A DNA stretch of 64,000 nt from Planctomycetota bacterium (GTDB lineage: Bacteria; Planctomycetota; PLA2), in the NCBI GenBank assembly GCA_021776735.1, contig JAJFFH010000037.1:186001-250000 (forward strand). The letters are read 5' to 3'. The notes below the pieces were generated by a model. That model ran no database searches and was not told the origin of the DNA. It worked only from the letters and a program-made list of their open reading frames with translations. How positions within the stretch are numbered: position 1 is the first letter of the stretch; the number at the start of each line of letters is the position of its first letter. Below, one piece after another: positions 46,287-55,414 of this stretch. The translations under genes and the position numbers were made by a program.

Positions 46287-48017
46287 TCAGAAAAGGCGTG
46301 CCAGGCCGCTCGCCATCAGCCCCGCGATCGTCAGGCCAAGGCCGAGCAGCGCCGTGAACCAGCCGCACACGCGCCGCGAAGAGATGCTGTGCAGGAACGC
46401 CATGCCAAAACCGCCGAAGGCGGCCACGACCGGAACCTTCATCCACCGGTAGCCACCGGGCAGCACGCCTTCGACGGTCATCCCGTACATCACGACGCCG
46501 GCGATCAGGCCAAGCCAGCCCAGCGCGAGAAACGGCGAGCAGCGTTTGCGGCGCTTTCCCTTGCGTTCGACCTCGCTCGTGACCATCGAGCGCACCGGAA
46601 TCTGCGAAGGCCTCGGAGGGGTAGCGGGAGGGGGCCGGGGGGAGGGCGAGGGGGAACCTGTGGAGGGCGAAGGGGGAGCCTCCGGATCCGGCGCGGTCTC
46701 GTCGTACAGGAAACTGTCGGCGAGCAGCCGTTCGGTTTGGCGGGCGGCCGAGCGCGGATCGAGCCCGCGCCCGCGGGCTTCGTAGTAGGTGCGGCCGCGG
46801 TGCGAGAACAGTGTCCAGAGAGAATAGATCGAGAGCGGGATCAGGATGCCCGTGAACGCGGCCAGGATCGAAATGACGGCCTGGGACGTACGCGCCCCGG
46901 TGTCGTACTTCCGCAACTGATCGCTGGTCTCGCGCAGGTACCAGCCGGCGACAAAGAACACGAAGAAAGGGGCGCCGAACCACAACGTGAAGCGCGCGCC
47001 GAACAGGGACAGAAATCCCAGCGCGTAACACGCCGTGCCGAGCACATGGTCGATGGTCGCGAGGTTGTCCAGGTGGTATTCCTGGCGAATCGGTTGGACG
47101 AGCGACGACTTGCGCGGGCTCGCCGCCTCTGTCGAACCGCGCGCGGGCTCGGGAGACGGCGTTGCGGAACCGGGCCCCGCGGGCCGCTCAAGGATCGTCG
47201 AGACCGCAACCGCCATCTCCGACGCGCGCTGGTAGCGGCGGTCCGGGTCCTTGTCGAGGGTGCGCTCGATCAAGCGATCAATGCGTCCGTCGCATGTACC
47301 CGGACGGCGCTGCGAGGGCAGTTCGAAGCGACCGATCGGCAGCTCGCCGGTGAGCATCTCGTAGAGCACGACGCCGGTCGCGTACAGGTCCGAGCGCTCG
47401 TCGGCCTCGCGCGACTTCTCGCGCTGCTCGGGCGACATGTACTCGTACGTGCCGAGGACCAGGTGCGTGCGCGTCAGCCGGGTCGTGTCCACCGGACCCA
47501 GCAGGCGCGACAGGCCAAAGTCCGCGACCTTCACGACATCGCCGAGCGTGAGCAGGACGTTTTCCGGCTTGATGTCGCGGTGAATGATGCCGCGCTCGTG
47601 CGCGTGTTGCAGCGCGAGCAGCACCGAGTTGACGATGCCCAATGCCGCCGCCGGCTCGATGGGCCCGCCGCGCAACAAATCGCGCAGATTCGGCCCCTCG
47701 ACATACTCCATGACCAGGTACGGACGGCCGTCCACCTCGCCGCGATCGATGACGGTCACGACGTTGGGGTGCGACAGCCGCGAGAGCGCGTCAGCCTCGC
47801 GCTTGAACCGCCCGGCAAACTGCGGATCACGCACAAGGTCAGCGGCGAGAATCTTGAGCGCCACGGATCGTCCCAGCGAATGCTGGGTCGCCCTGTACAC
47901 GCTGCCCATACCGCCGCGGCCGAGCACGGACTCGATGCGATAGCCATCGAACTCCTGCCCCAAAAACGGGTCAGGCGTCGCTTCGCTGAGTCGGGTATTG
48001 GCCCTCGGATCCACCAC
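46287..48017 (-). CDS. Ser/Thr protein kinase with C-terminal membrane domain (kinase 1)
   Basis: A 576-residue Hanks-type kinase. The P-loop is LGRGGMGSVY, the Lys is in SVALKIL, the catalytic loop is IIHRDIKPENVLL, followed by DFGLSRLLG and EYMSPEQRE. The kinase domain spans about residues 20-285. The C-terminal half has four or more hydrophobic segments with a LIPLSIYSLWTLFSHRGRTYYEARGRGLD junction shared with kinases 3 and 4. GTG 48017 is preferred because AGGAG precedes it and it aligns with the paralogues. A Pro/Ser-rich linker contains a G-rich motif at 46630. Last of three tandem kinase genes; it follows kinase 2 by 10 bp. Confidence 0.92.
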   Translation of the reverse strand: MVDPRANTRLSEATPDPFLGQEFDGYRIESVLGRGGMGSVYRATQHSLGRSVALKILAADLVRDPQFAGRFKREADALSRLSHPNVVTVIDRGEVDGRPYLVMEYVEGPNLRDLLRGGPIEPAAALGIVNSVLLALQHAHERGIIHRDIKPENVLLTLGDVVKVADFGLSRLLGPVDTTRLTRTHLVLGTYEYMSPEQREKSREADERSDLYATGVVLYEMLTGELPIGRFELPSQRRPGTCDGRIDRLIERTLDKDPDRRYQRASEMAVAVSTILERPAGPGSATPSPEPARGSTEAASPRKSSLVQPIRQEYHLDNLATIDHVLGTACYALGFLSLFGARFTLWFGAPFFVFFVAGWYLRETSDQLRKYDTGARTSQAVISILAAFTGILIPLSIYSLWTLFSHRGRTYYEARGRGLDPRSAARQTERLLADSFLYDETAPDPEAPPSPSTGSPSPSPRPPPATPPRPSQIPVRSMVTSEVERKGKRRKRCSPFLALGWLGLIAGVVMYGMTVEGVLPGGYRWMKVPVVAAFGGFGMAFLHSISSRRVCGWFTALLGLGLTIAGLMASGLARLF

Positions 48018-48027
48018 TTCGCCTCTC

Positions 48028-50838
48028 CTACCCTCCACCGACCGCATTCATTCGCTCGGGCGGATTGTGATCGATATATGTGGCGAGGCGGCCGGCGGGC
48101 ACGGGGGCCAGAATGCGCACTCTCCCGGGGAGGTACGCGCGGATTGCGGCGCCCCAGGCAGCCGCCAGTTGCGCCTGTTCGCCCCGCAAGAGGCGGCCCC
48201 GCTCCATGATCAGAATGGCGTCCTGACCGTCCTGAGTGTTCTGCATCTCGATGCGCCCTGACGGCAGACTCCAGGTCCGCACGGCGTTTCGGCTCACCCG
48301 CTCCTGCCGAGACATGGCCCGATCGACCCAGCGCCGCAACATGTTCAGGTTGGCGTTTCCCGGCGGAAGCGTCGCCAGCGGAATCCGGGCGGCAGGTGTC
48401 ATCTCCGGCACGGGCTCGTCGTTCAGCAGCGGTGCGAGTTCATCCACGACCCGTTGCCAGAGGACAGCGGAACGGCGGAAGTGCCGCGGAAAAGTCTCTT
48501 CAAGCACCAGCGCGACAAGCGCGCCCTGCCGATCACCCAACCCGACCTGCGCCACGTTCTTCGACCAGACGTAGAACTCGCTGTCGATCGTGCCGTAGAC
48601 CAGGTGCTCCGGAAACAGCGGCCCGCCGAGCCCGGCGAGCCAGCGGGTCACTTCGTCCGATCCGAACACGGAGCGCAAACGGCGAGGGTTGGCCCTCCGG
48701 CGGACGTGCGCCACGATCTGCCGCGGCCCTTCCTCAGGCGTCGGCGGCGGATAGTTGCGAACGCGCGAAGACGCGATGGTCGAGGGCCCGGGCTGCGCGG
48801 TTCCGTACCACGCCGAAACCGCGTACGCCGCGGCGTCACGAATCTGTGCCTGCTGCGCATCCGTGTAGCTGTCCGGCGGGAACCGCAGTGTCAACCGAAT
48901 CGGTGCGCCCGACAGGCGCGTCGTACCGTAGAAACCGTCCCCGTGATACGGCGTCACTTTCTTGAGCCACTCGAGCATGCGCGGTGTCGCCCAGAGCGCG
49001 CCATCCTTCAGCGCGTGTTCCGGCAGCGTGCCGACGACAGGCTCCTGCACTCGTGCAGGCACGACCGGCGGCGAAGGTTCGAAGTCCGAACCGCTCGATC
49101 CCGACAGCGAGAACCACAGCACGGCCGGAATCGCCAGGACCAGCAGCGTCCAAGCCGCGAACCGCATCACATGCGCGCCGTGCCGGAACAGCCACACGCC
49201 GGCCACCGTGCACACGCCCAGCCACAGCCAGCCCTCGTCGCGCCAGTGGTTCACGCTCGCGAGGTAGAGCCCGAGCATGATGCACGCGATCAACAAGATC
49301 CAGTGCGGGCCTTCCGCGCGGGCTTCGAAACTGACCGTGACCTCGCGCTCCTCTTTTGGCTTGTCCTCCGTACCACCGAATCCGGCAACGAGCGGGATGC
49401 CGTTCGCGCTGCTCGTGCGCTCCCACTCCTCGTCCGCCGTCGCGATGCGGCGCAGCGAGCCGTTCGAGTTGGCTTCGAGCACCCGTCCCAGCGCGGAACA
49501 GAACCGTAAGCGTACGGACGGCGATATCGATCGCTCGACCTGAACCGTCAGGCAGCCCTCATCCGTGTCAAAGTCGAGGCCGGCCGGGAAGTCGCGCCAG
49601 AGCCCGGGCACGCGCTTGCGGATCCAGAGTTGCACGTCGGGATCTTCGACGACGTGCTGCGCGAACTTGTCCGGCAGCGGGCCGAGGATGCGCGCGACCG
49701 GCACCTCCCCAAACGCATACCGCTTGATCCACGGCACGGCGAGTCCGATGGCCACGACCAGAACGAGCAGTCCGGGGAGGATGCCGCCCTCGGTCAGCAA
49801 GAAGACGCCGACGACCGCGACCAGGGCCGCCGCCAACAAGAACGCCTTGTGCGGCGCCTCATCGTCGTCGTCGTCACCGGACACGTCGACCGCTGCCGCC
49901 GGAGCGACCGGTTCTGAAACATCCTGAACGGGCATCGCCGTCCCGCCTCCGCTCCTGCGGAGCTCTGGCGCGACAAGCCGTTCGCTTTCTTCAACCGGTG
50001 CTCCGGTCAGCAAACGGGATACTGCCTCGCCCATTTCCGACGCGCGCTGGTAGCGTCGGTCGGGCGCCTTCTCCAGGCTTCTTTGGACGATCGCGTCGAC
50101 GCGGCCGTCGCATTCGGTCGGGCGTTTCTTCGAGAGCGGCTCGAACGCGCCGATCGGGAGTTCGCCCGCGATCATTTCGTAGAGCACCACACCAGTCGCA
50201 TAGAGATCAGAACGCTCGTCGGCCTCCTTGGCCTTTTCGCGCTGCTCCGGGGACATGTACTCGAACGTGCCGAGCATCAGGTGCGTGTGCGTGAGACGCG
50301 TCGTATCGACCGGACCGAGCAGGCGACCGAGGCCGAAGTCCGCGACCTTGACGATGCCGCCCTTCGCGACCAATACGTTCTCCGGCTTGATGTCGCGGTG
50401 GATGATGCCCTTGTCATGTGCATGTTCGAGCGCGGACAAGACGGCGCGGACCGTCGCGAAGGCCTCGGCGGGCGGGAGCGGCCCCGCCTTGATGACGTCG
50501 CGCAGGTTCGTGCCATCGACGTACTCCATGACGAGGTACGGACGACCGTCCACTTCGCCGCGCTCGATGACCGTGACGATGTTGGGGTGCGACAGGCGCG
50601 ACAGCACGTCCACTTCGCGGTGAAAGCGCTGGAGGAACTGCGGGTGTTCCGCGTACTCGTTCGGGAGAACCTTGATGGCGACCGAACGCGCCAGGCTGAG
50701 CTGCGTCGCCCGGTAGACAGAGCCCATGCCGCCGCGGCCGATGAGTTCTTCGACCGAAAAGCCGTCGAACGTGCGGCCGACGTACGGGTCGGGAGTTTCT
50801 TGTTCGGACTCGGAGAGGCGGGTTTTGTTATCGGGCAT
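48028..50838 (-). CDS. Ser/Thr protein kinase with large extracytoplasmic domain (kinase 2)
   Basis: A 936-residue kinase. IGRGGMGSVYRATQLSLARS, VAIKVL, GIIHRDIKPENVLVA, DFGLGRLLG and EYMSPEQRE define the catalytic domain (about 15-280). An acidic linker (SGDDDDDEAPHK) precedes two hydrophobic segments. A further pair near residues 525-580 leads to a 350-residue C-terminal domain (TPYHGDGFYGTTRLSGAPI, YVWSKNVAQVGLGDRQGAL), which is of unknown fold and probably the sensor. The start at 50838 overlaps kinase 3 by 11 bp. A dispersed 12-mer in a third reading frame gives SISPSVR. Confidence 0.92.
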   Translation of the reverse strand: MPDNKTRLSESEQETPDPYVGRTFDGFSVEELIGRGGMGSVYRATQLSLARSVAIKVLPNEYAEHPQFLQRFHREVDVLSRLSHPNIVTVIERGEVDGRPYLVMEYVDGTNLRDVIKAGPLPPAEAFATVRAVLSALEHAHDKGIIHRDIKPENVLVAKGGIVKVADFGLGRLLGPVDTTRLTHTHLMLGTFEYMSPEQREKAKEADERSDLYATGVVLYEMIAGELPIGAFEPLSKKRPTECDGRVDAIVQRSLEKAPDRRYQRASEMGEAVSRLLTGAPVEESERLVAPELRRSGGGTAMPVQDVSEPVAPAAAVDVSGDDDDDEAPHKAFLLAAALVAVVGVFLLTEGGILPGLLVLVVAIGLAVPWIKRYAFGEVPVARILGPLPDKFAQHVVEDPDVQLWIRKRVPGLWRDFPAGLDFDTDEGCLTVQVERSISPSVRLRFCSALGRVLEANSNGSLRRIATADEEWERTSSANGIPLVAGFGGTEDKPKEEREVTVSFEARAEGPHWILLIACIMLGLYLASVNHWRDEGWLWLGVCTVAGVWLFRHGAHVMRFAAWTLLVLAIPAVLWFSLSGSSGSDFEPSPPVVPARVQEPVVGTLPEHALKDGALWATPRMLEWLKKVTPYHGDGFYGTTRLSGAPIRLTLRFPPDSYTDAQQAQIRDAAAYAVSAWYGTAQPGPSTIASSRVRNYPPPTPEEGPRQIVAHVRRRANPRRLRSVFGSDEVTRWLAGLGGPLFPEHLVYGTIDSEFYVWSKNVAQVGLGDRQGALVALVLEETFPRHFRRSAVLWQRVVDELAPLLNDEPVPEMTPAARIPLATLPPGNANLNMLRRWVDRAMSRQERVSRNAVRTWSLPSGRIEMQNTQDGQDAILIMERGRLLRGEQAQLAAAWGAAIRAYLPGRVRILAPVPAGRLATYIDHNPPERMNAVGGG
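49514..49525 (+). repeat. dispersed motif ACGGACGGCGAT
   Basis: Exact copy in kinase 2, antisense in a third frame (SISPSVR); preceded by AAGCGT. Confidence 0.9.
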
Positions 50839-52489
50839 GGTTCCATACCTGGTCCAGTGTCGCCCCCATGGCCATGGCGGACGCGGCGGCGAAAACGACA
50901 ATGCCCACGGCCACGCGGAACGGGCCCTTCGGTCCGGCGCGGAACACGCGCGGCATCGCGACGAACAGCCAGAACGTGCCGAGGACCGCCGCCACGAGCG
51001 AGAAGATCTCGCCCGTTTCCAGATGCCACGTCCGGTACAGCGCGAACGCCCCGGCCCACAGCAGGCTGACAAGAAGCGCCGTGCTCCACCGCCAGCCCGT
51101 GGACTCGGGTTGCCGCGGCGCGCGGCTGGGACTGATCGGGCGGTTCAGCGGCGCGTCGGGGTCGCCGAGAGCGGTCTGCGTGATCGAGGTGACCGCTTCG
51201 CCGGCAGACAGGCCGCTCGCCCGTCCGTCGTAGTACACCCGCCCGCGAAAACCGTGCAGCAGCCACCACGAAAAGATCGAGTACGGCAGCAGCAGGAACA
51301 GCGGAGCGACCAACACGGCCAGGACGCCCTGCGCCGGGCGTGCCTCGGAGCGAAACCGGCGCAGGCCTTCCGCGGTCTCGGTGGCGAACCAGCCGAGCAT
51401 GCAAAACACGAGGCAAGGCACGGCGTAGGCCATCGAGGGGCCGATCCGCACGTAGTGGTTTTGGAAGTAGCGCCCGCCTTCGAACGCTCCGCCGACCGTG
51501 GCCGCGATGACCCAGCCGAGCGCGCCCAGATAGAACGCGAACCCGATCAGGTTCGTGATCGTCGCCAGGGTGTCGAGCTTGGTCGCGAACTGGAGCGGGT
51601 TGAACTGAGCGCGCTCGGTCGCGCCAGCCAAGAGCGCGTCGCGCGTCCCCGGTGTCGGCGCCACGTTGTCGAGCAACGCGGAAACAGCATCGCCCATTTC
51701 GACGGCGTCCTGGTAGCGCCGCGTGGGATCCTTTTCCAGGCTGCGCTGCACGATCGTGTCGATACGCTCGTCGCACACGCCGGGTCGCTTGCGCGACAGC
51801 GCGTCGAAGTGGCCGATGGGCAGCTCCCCGGCGATCGTCTCGTAGAGCACGACTCCGGTCGCGTACAGATCCGATCGCGCGTCCGCCTCCTTGGCGTGCT
51901 CGCGCTGCTCCGGCGCCATGTACTCGTACGTGCCGAGCATGGTGTGCGTGCGCGTCAGCCGCGTGACCTCGTCGGGACCGAGCACGCGCGAGAGCCCGAA
52001 GTCGGCGACCTTGACGACCCCGCCCGCGCCCAGCAGGACGTTCTCGGGCTTGATGTCTCGGTGCACGACTCCCTGGGCGTGCGCATGATCGAGTGCGGAG
52101 AGCACGGAGCGCACGACCGCCAGCGCCTCGTCGGGGGACAGCGAACCGTCCTTGAGCACCTCGCGAAGACTCCGGCCGGGCACGTACTCCATGACGAGGT
52201 ACGGACGGCCATCGACTTCGCCGCGGTCGATCACGGACACGACGTTGGGATGCGAGAGCCGGGACAAGATGTCCGCCTCGCGGTGAAACCGCTCGAGATA
52301 CTGCGCGTCCTCGTCGCGCGCGGACGGCAAAATCTTGAGCGCCACGTCGCGGTTGAGCGAAAGCTGGGTCGCGCGATACACGGCCCCCATGCCACCGCGC
52401 CCGATCAGCTCGGTGATCTTGAAGCCGTCGAGCGTCGTCCCCAGATAGGGGTCGTTCTCCAGCCTGGTCTGTGCCTTCGGATCAATCAT
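50828..52489 (-). CDS. Ser/Thr protein kinase with C-terminal membrane domain (kinase 3)
   Basis: A 553-residue kinase. IGRGGMGAVYRATQLSLNRD, VALKIL, VVHRDIKPENVLLG, DFGLSRVLG and EYMAPEQRE mark the catalytic domain (about 20-280). Four to six hydrophobic segments follow, including LLPYSIFSWWLLHGFRG then RVYYDGRASGLSAGEAV, the junction shared with kinases 1 and 4. The last third is membrane-embedded (TALLVSLLWAGAFALYRTW). First gene of the tandem set, just downstream of the TPR-like membrane protein; the message probably covers all three kinases. Confidence 0.92.
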   Translation of the reverse strand: MIDPKAQTRLENDPYLGTTLDGFKITELIGRGGMGAVYRATQLSLNRDVALKILPSARDEDAQYLERFHREADILSRLSHPNVVSVIDRGEVDGRPYLVMEYVPGRSLREVLKDGSLSPDEALAVVRSVLSALDHAHAQGVVHRDIKPENVLLGAGGVVKVADFGLSRVLGPDEVTRLTRTHTMLGTYEYMAPEQREHAKEADARSDLYATGVVLYETIAGELPIGHFDALSRKRPGVCDERIDTIVQRSLEKDPTRRYQDAVEMGDAVSALLDNVAPTPGTRDALLAGATERAQFNPLQFATKLDTLATITNLIGFAFYLGALGWVIAATVGGAFEGGRYFQNHYVRIGPSMAYAVPCLVFCMLGWFATETAEGLRRFRSEARPAQGVLAVLVAPLFLLLPYSIFSWWLLHGFRGRVYYDGRASGLSAGEAVTSITQTALGDPDAPLNRPISPSRAPRQPESTGWRWSTALLVSLLWAGAFALYRTWHLETGEIFSLVAAVLGTFWLFVAMPRVFRAGPKGPFRVAVGIVVFAAASAMAMGATLDQVWNHAR

Positions 52490-52520
52490 CTTCGTGCCCT
52501 CCCGCTCAGGCCCTCGCCCC

Positions 52521-53204
52521 TCAGGCTACCCGCGCGGCAGCCTCACCCACCTGTGTTTTGCCCAGATACAGAAATCCGCGCCACTCGCCCGGATACCGCC
52601 GCAGCCGCTCGACGCGCTCCTCGTTGAGTTCCACGGTGCATGCGCGCCCCGAAACCCGCGCCGGCGGATGGCTGCGCATGTGCTTGCCATGCCGCGCGCA
52701 CGACCACACGATCGTCAGCGGATGGCGCCGCAGGAGCCCGCGATCCAACTCGTCCGAAAACCGCAGCTCGAACTCGGCGCGGTCGTCGCCAGGCCGCACG
52801 ACCATGTACGGCTCGCCGCGCAACCGAAGACGCCGAAGACGGCATCGGTCCCGCACCGCCCGCACGCCGCGCCAGACCCAGACGCCGCCCAGCACGACAA
52901 CGGCGAGAGCGGTCAGCAAACCAAGCGCGCGCTCCCAGGCGTCGCGCCGGACCACGGCCCGCTGCGTCGAGAGGTTCGCCTCGATCACCGAGTCGTCCGG
53001 CGCGAGGTCGCGCGCACGCTCGAAGTGCGCCAACGCGTCGGCCTTGCGCCCGCGCCGGGCCAACCGCAGGCCCTCGTTGTTGAGCGAGTCGTTCTCGACG
53101 CGCCGCAACGTACCGCGGACGTGCACCTGAGGCTCGACCTCGATCCCGTAGTAGGCCCACAGGCCGCCGAGCGTCGAAACGATAACCAGTGTGATCGCGC
53201 GCAT
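52521..53204 (-). CDS. TPR-like membrane protein upstream of kinases
   Basis: A 227-residue protein. The N-terminal helix AITLVIVSTLGGLWAYYGI is a signal anchor; residues about 50-85 (LARRGRKADALAHFERARDL) form one TPR-like unit; a second hydrophobic segment (ALGLLTALAVVVLGGVWVW) follows. The C-terminal 100 residues are cytoplasmic and basic (WSCARHGKHMRSHPPARVSG). ATG 53204 follows GAGGGAGGACG. It ends 32 bp before kinase 3, so co-transcription is likely. It may present or modulate the kinases. Confidence 0.75.
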   Translation of the reverse strand: MRAITLVIVSTLGGLWAYYGIEVEPQVHVRGTLRRVENDSLNNEGLRLARRGRKADALAHFERARDLAPDDSVIEANLSTQRAVVRRDAWERALGLLTALAVVVLGGVWVWRGVRAVRDRCRLRRLRLRGEPYMVVRPGDDRAEFELRFSDELDRGLLRRHPLTIVWSCARHGKHMRSHPPARVSGRACTVELNEERVERLRRYPGEWRGFLYLGKTQVGEAAARVA

Positions 53205-53261
53205 GGTGGCGTCCTCCCTCAACACCTAGAGACACGATGAAGCTCCCCGGAAGGGAAGCAG

Positions 53262-53273
53262 ACGGACGGCGAT
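53262..53273 (+). repeat. dispersed motif ACGGACGGCGAT
   Basis: Exact copy in the spacer between the TPR and coiled-coil genes; preceded by AAGCAG; inverted relative to 53347. Confidence 0.9.
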
Positions 53274-53304
53274 GTACTCGCCGCCCGTCCGAGCCAGAAC
53301 GGAA

Positions 53305-54195
53305 CTACCGGTCGTCGCGGGCGTCGCGGCGAAGCGCCAGAGGAACATCGCCGTCCGTTCCTGACGCCTCTTCGTCGCTTTCACCGTCGCCCGTGCCCTC
53401 GCTGAGCGCGGTCGCGATGGCGTCCGCGCCGTTTTCCGCTTCCTCCATTTCGAGGTCGGCGGGAATCAGCCCGCGGCGCCCGGCGGCGTTGCGGCCGAAA
53501 AAATCGAGCTGCCGGTTTTGCTGCGCGATGGTCGCGCGGATTTCGCCGATCTTTTCTCGGGCGCGGTCGAACGCGCTACGGTCGAAGACGTACTTGGCCT
53601 CCTCGCGGCTCTGCGCGACGGCCTTGCGTGCGCGCAGGTTCTCGAGCTCGGCCTTGAGCAGTTTCACCTCTTCGCCGAGGCGGCCCATCTCGAGCGACGC
53701 GTTCTCGATTTCCGCGGAGGTCTGGCGGCGCTGTGCCTTCAGCTCCGATACGGTGCGCTCGATGTGCGCGAGGATTTCGCGGTCCGTCGAGAACGATTTC
53801 GCGCGCAGAACTGCGTCGCGGTTGAGCGTGCGGCGCGAGACCCGCTCGCCGCCGATCAGGTAGATCGCGCGGTTGGAGCCGAGCATGCCTTGGCGCGTCT
53901 TGAGGATGCGCCGGTCGCGGTCGAGCCGGCGGTTGCGCAGTCCGGTTTCCCGGTCGCGCTCCGCGATCATCGAGTCGAGACGCGCAAGCGCCATCTGCCC
54001 GTTGACGACCGAGTCCGCGCACTGTTTCGACAGTGTACGAACCTTGCCGATCTGGGCTTGCAGCTCCAGCTCCGGGCTCATGAGCGCCGAACGAACGTCG
54101 TGGCGCGCCTTGCTGGCGAAGGCATGGACTGCATCGAACCCGATGAACGCTCCGGCGCCCGCGAGTCCGATTCCGATCAGTATGAGTTTCTTCAT
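53305..54195 (-). CDS. Exported/anchored coiled-coil protein
   Basis: A 296-residue protein with an N-terminal membrane segment (KLILIGIGLAGAGAFIGFDA) and a long coiled coil from about residue 40 to 240 (SELKAQRRQTSAEIENASL, LKAELENLRARKAVAQS). The C-terminus is acidic and disordered and contains the dispersed 12-mer read as SGTDGDVPLAL. The start follows AGGAGGAACCC, a strong ribosome-binding site. It resembles phage-shock or PspA-like proteins only in being helical. It lies upstream of the TPR and kinase genes. Confidence 0.75.
   Translation of the reverse strand: MKKLILIGIGLAGAGAFIGFDAVHAFASKARHDVRSALMSPELELQAQIGKVRTLSKQCADSVVNGQMALARLDSMIAERDRETGLRNRRLDRDRRILKTRQGMLGSNRAIYLIGGERVSRRTLNRDAVLRAKSFSTDREILAHIERTVSELKAQRRQTSAEIENASLEMGRLGEEVKLLKAELENLRARKAVAQSREEAKYVFDRSAFDRAREKIGEIRATIAQQNRQLDFFGRNAAGRRGLIPADLEMEEAENGADAIATALSEGTGDGESDEEASGTDGDVPLALRRDARDDR
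53347..53358 (-). repeat. dispersed motif ACGGACGGCGAT
   Basis: Exact copy in the coiled-coil gene, sense (SGTDGDV); variant left half CAGGA, as at 34967. Confidence 0.9.
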
Positions 54196-54347
54196 GGGTT
54201 CCTCCTGTATGCTGGGAGCCCCTAATGCAGAGCGCGTGCCGAACGAGCGCCTGCGCGCGTAACCACATTACCTGCCGTCATTTACGACGATTCTGGCGGT
54301 CCGGGCCAGAGGTGGAGCAGAAAGCTCTTTGCGCGCCGGATCCAAAA

Positions 54348-54374
54348 GGACCTTGCACGGTCCTCACCTATACT
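54348..54374 (+). promoter_or_regulatory. operator-like inverted repeat and -10 box
   Basis: GGACC-TTGCAC-GGTCC is a perfect 5-bp inverted repeat with a 6-bp spacer (54348-54363), followed by TATACT (54369-54374), 11 bp before the GTG start at 54386. Toxin-antitoxin genes are often autoregulated through such a palindrome; regulation here is inference. Confidence 0.4.
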
Positions 54375-54385
54375 GATCACGAGAC

Positions 54386-54856
54386 GTGGACTTCGACGAC
54401 CTCTTTTCGCTGCTGCGCGCCCTTCAAGAGCATGACGTGGAGTACGTGCTCGTAGGCGGGGTCGCGATGAACTTCCACGGGATCCTGCGCGCGACGGAGG
54501 ATGTCGATCTGTTTGTGCGCCCCACCGAGCAAAACATCGCGCGGCTGCGCGCGGCCTTCGCCTCCCTGTGGAAGGACGACGATATCGAGTCGATCACGCT
54601 GGCCGATCTGGTCGAGGACTCGCCGACGATCCGCTACGGACCGCCCGGAACCGAGTATGCCATCGACATCCTCTCGCGGCTCGGCACGAAGTTCGCCTTC
54701 GACGACCTGGATTGGGAGGCCACGGAAGTCCAAGGAGTTTCGATTCGCCTCGCCACGCCCGAAACACTCCACCGAATGAAGCGAGGCACGTTGCGACCGA
54801 TCGATCAAAGCGACGCCGCTGCCCTCAGAAGCATCTTCGGACTGGAGGAGGACTGA
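54386..54856 (+). CDS. Nucleotidyltransferase-fold protein (MNT/AbiEii-like)
   Basis: A 156-residue protein. VEYVLVGGVAMNFHGILRATEDVDLFV contains the GG-G/S-(n)-D-x-D type metal motif of nucleotidyltransferases. The C-terminal part (GVSIRLATPETLHRMKRGT) fits the AbiEii/DUF6036-like group, which transfers nucleotides to other molecules as a toxin or antitoxin partner. GTG is the start. The downstream gene begins 2 bp after its stop region. It is the first gene of the segment that differs in character from the kinase cluster. Confidence 0.8.
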   Translation: MDFDDLFSLLRALQEHDVEYVLVGGVAMNFHGILRATEDVDLFVRPTEQNIARLRAAFASLWKDDDIESITLADLVEDSPTIRYGPPGTEYAIDILSRLGTKFAFDDLDWEATEVQGVSIRLATPETLHRMKRGTLRPIDQSDAAALRSIFGLEED

Positions 54857-54857
54857 G

Positions 54858-55106
54858 GTGCCGGTCGCGAAGTTCGACAATCCGGACGACGCCCGGCGGG
54901 CGTTGTGGACCCATGCGGGCGACCCACGACTCCTGGAGCGGATCCGCCGCCTGTGGGAGCGCGCCCGCCGCATCGTGCCGACCGGCGGCCCGCGCGGCGT
55001 ACGAAAGTTCCGCACGATCGAGGAGGCAAACGCGGACCGGCTGGAATGGACCCGCCGCCGCGCACTCGCCCTGCGCGAACAACGAAAACAGGAGCGCGAG
55101 CAATGA
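54858..55106 (+). CDS. Small protein partner of the nucleotidyltransferase
   Basis: An 82-residue basic protein starting GTG, immediately downstream of the nucleotidyltransferase. AKFDNPDDARRALWTHAGDP and RGVRKFRTIEEANADRLEW form a short helical unit with many Arg residues. I have seen this style of small protein beside nucleotidyltransferase genes. It could be an antitoxin or adaptor. The next small frame overlaps it (ATGA). Confidence 0.7.
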   Translation: MPVAKFDNPDDARRALWTHAGDPRLLERIRRLWERARRIVPTGGPRGVRKFRTIEEANADRLEWTRRRALALREQRKQEREQ

Positions 55107-55310
55107 ACCGTCAACTCGAAGAACTGCGCGCCCTCGTCCAAGAGGGCGTCGACGACGTCGACCGCGGCGATGTGATGGCTCGACGCCCGCGAGGCCGTCG
55201 CTGAAGCGCTGCAGCGCTTCGTGCGACGTCCAAATGCCGCCTATCTGAAGCGTCTCAAGGATCACGCCGCGGCCGCCGGCAGCCGTAACGCGCCCGGCTC
55301 GACCCCGTGA
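55103..55310 (+). pseudogene. third small gene of the module, frameshifted
   Basis: A 33-codon frame (NRQLEELRALVQEGVDDVDR) overlaps the preceding stop by ATGA. After a one-base change near 55175 the sequence continues sensibly in another frame as WLDAREAVAEALQRFV, then KRLKDHAAAAGSRNAPGSTP to a stop at 55310. Both halves together would make a roughly 68-residue helical protein, perhaps a third TA component. Confidence is low because no homologue is recognised. Confidence 0.4.
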
Positions 55311-55382
55311 TTGAGCCTTTCCGTCTACGGCAACCGCCACGAAAAACGGCGTCAGATCAATGATCCGGCGCCGCTGTGTGTC

Positions 55383-55414
55383 TGGTGGGCCCAGTTGGAC
55401 TTGAACCAACGACC
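55383..55414 (-). tRNA. tRNA 3' fragment (likely tRNA-Ile type)
   Basis: On the minus strand the sequence contains GGTC-GTTGG-TTCAAGT-CCAAC-TGGGCCC-A-CCA: the variable region, a complete T arm, the 3' acceptor strand and an encoded CCA. The 5' half (D arm, anticodon) is absent upstream, so this is a fragment rather than a gene. The GGGCCCA acceptor suggests tRNA-Ile. Such 3' fragments are typical leftovers of integration at a tRNA gene. Confidence 0.65.

Noticed and set aside
55383..55414. Complete tRNA gene
   Set aside because: Only the T arm, variable region and 3' acceptor strand are present; no D arm or anticodon arm can be folded upstream.
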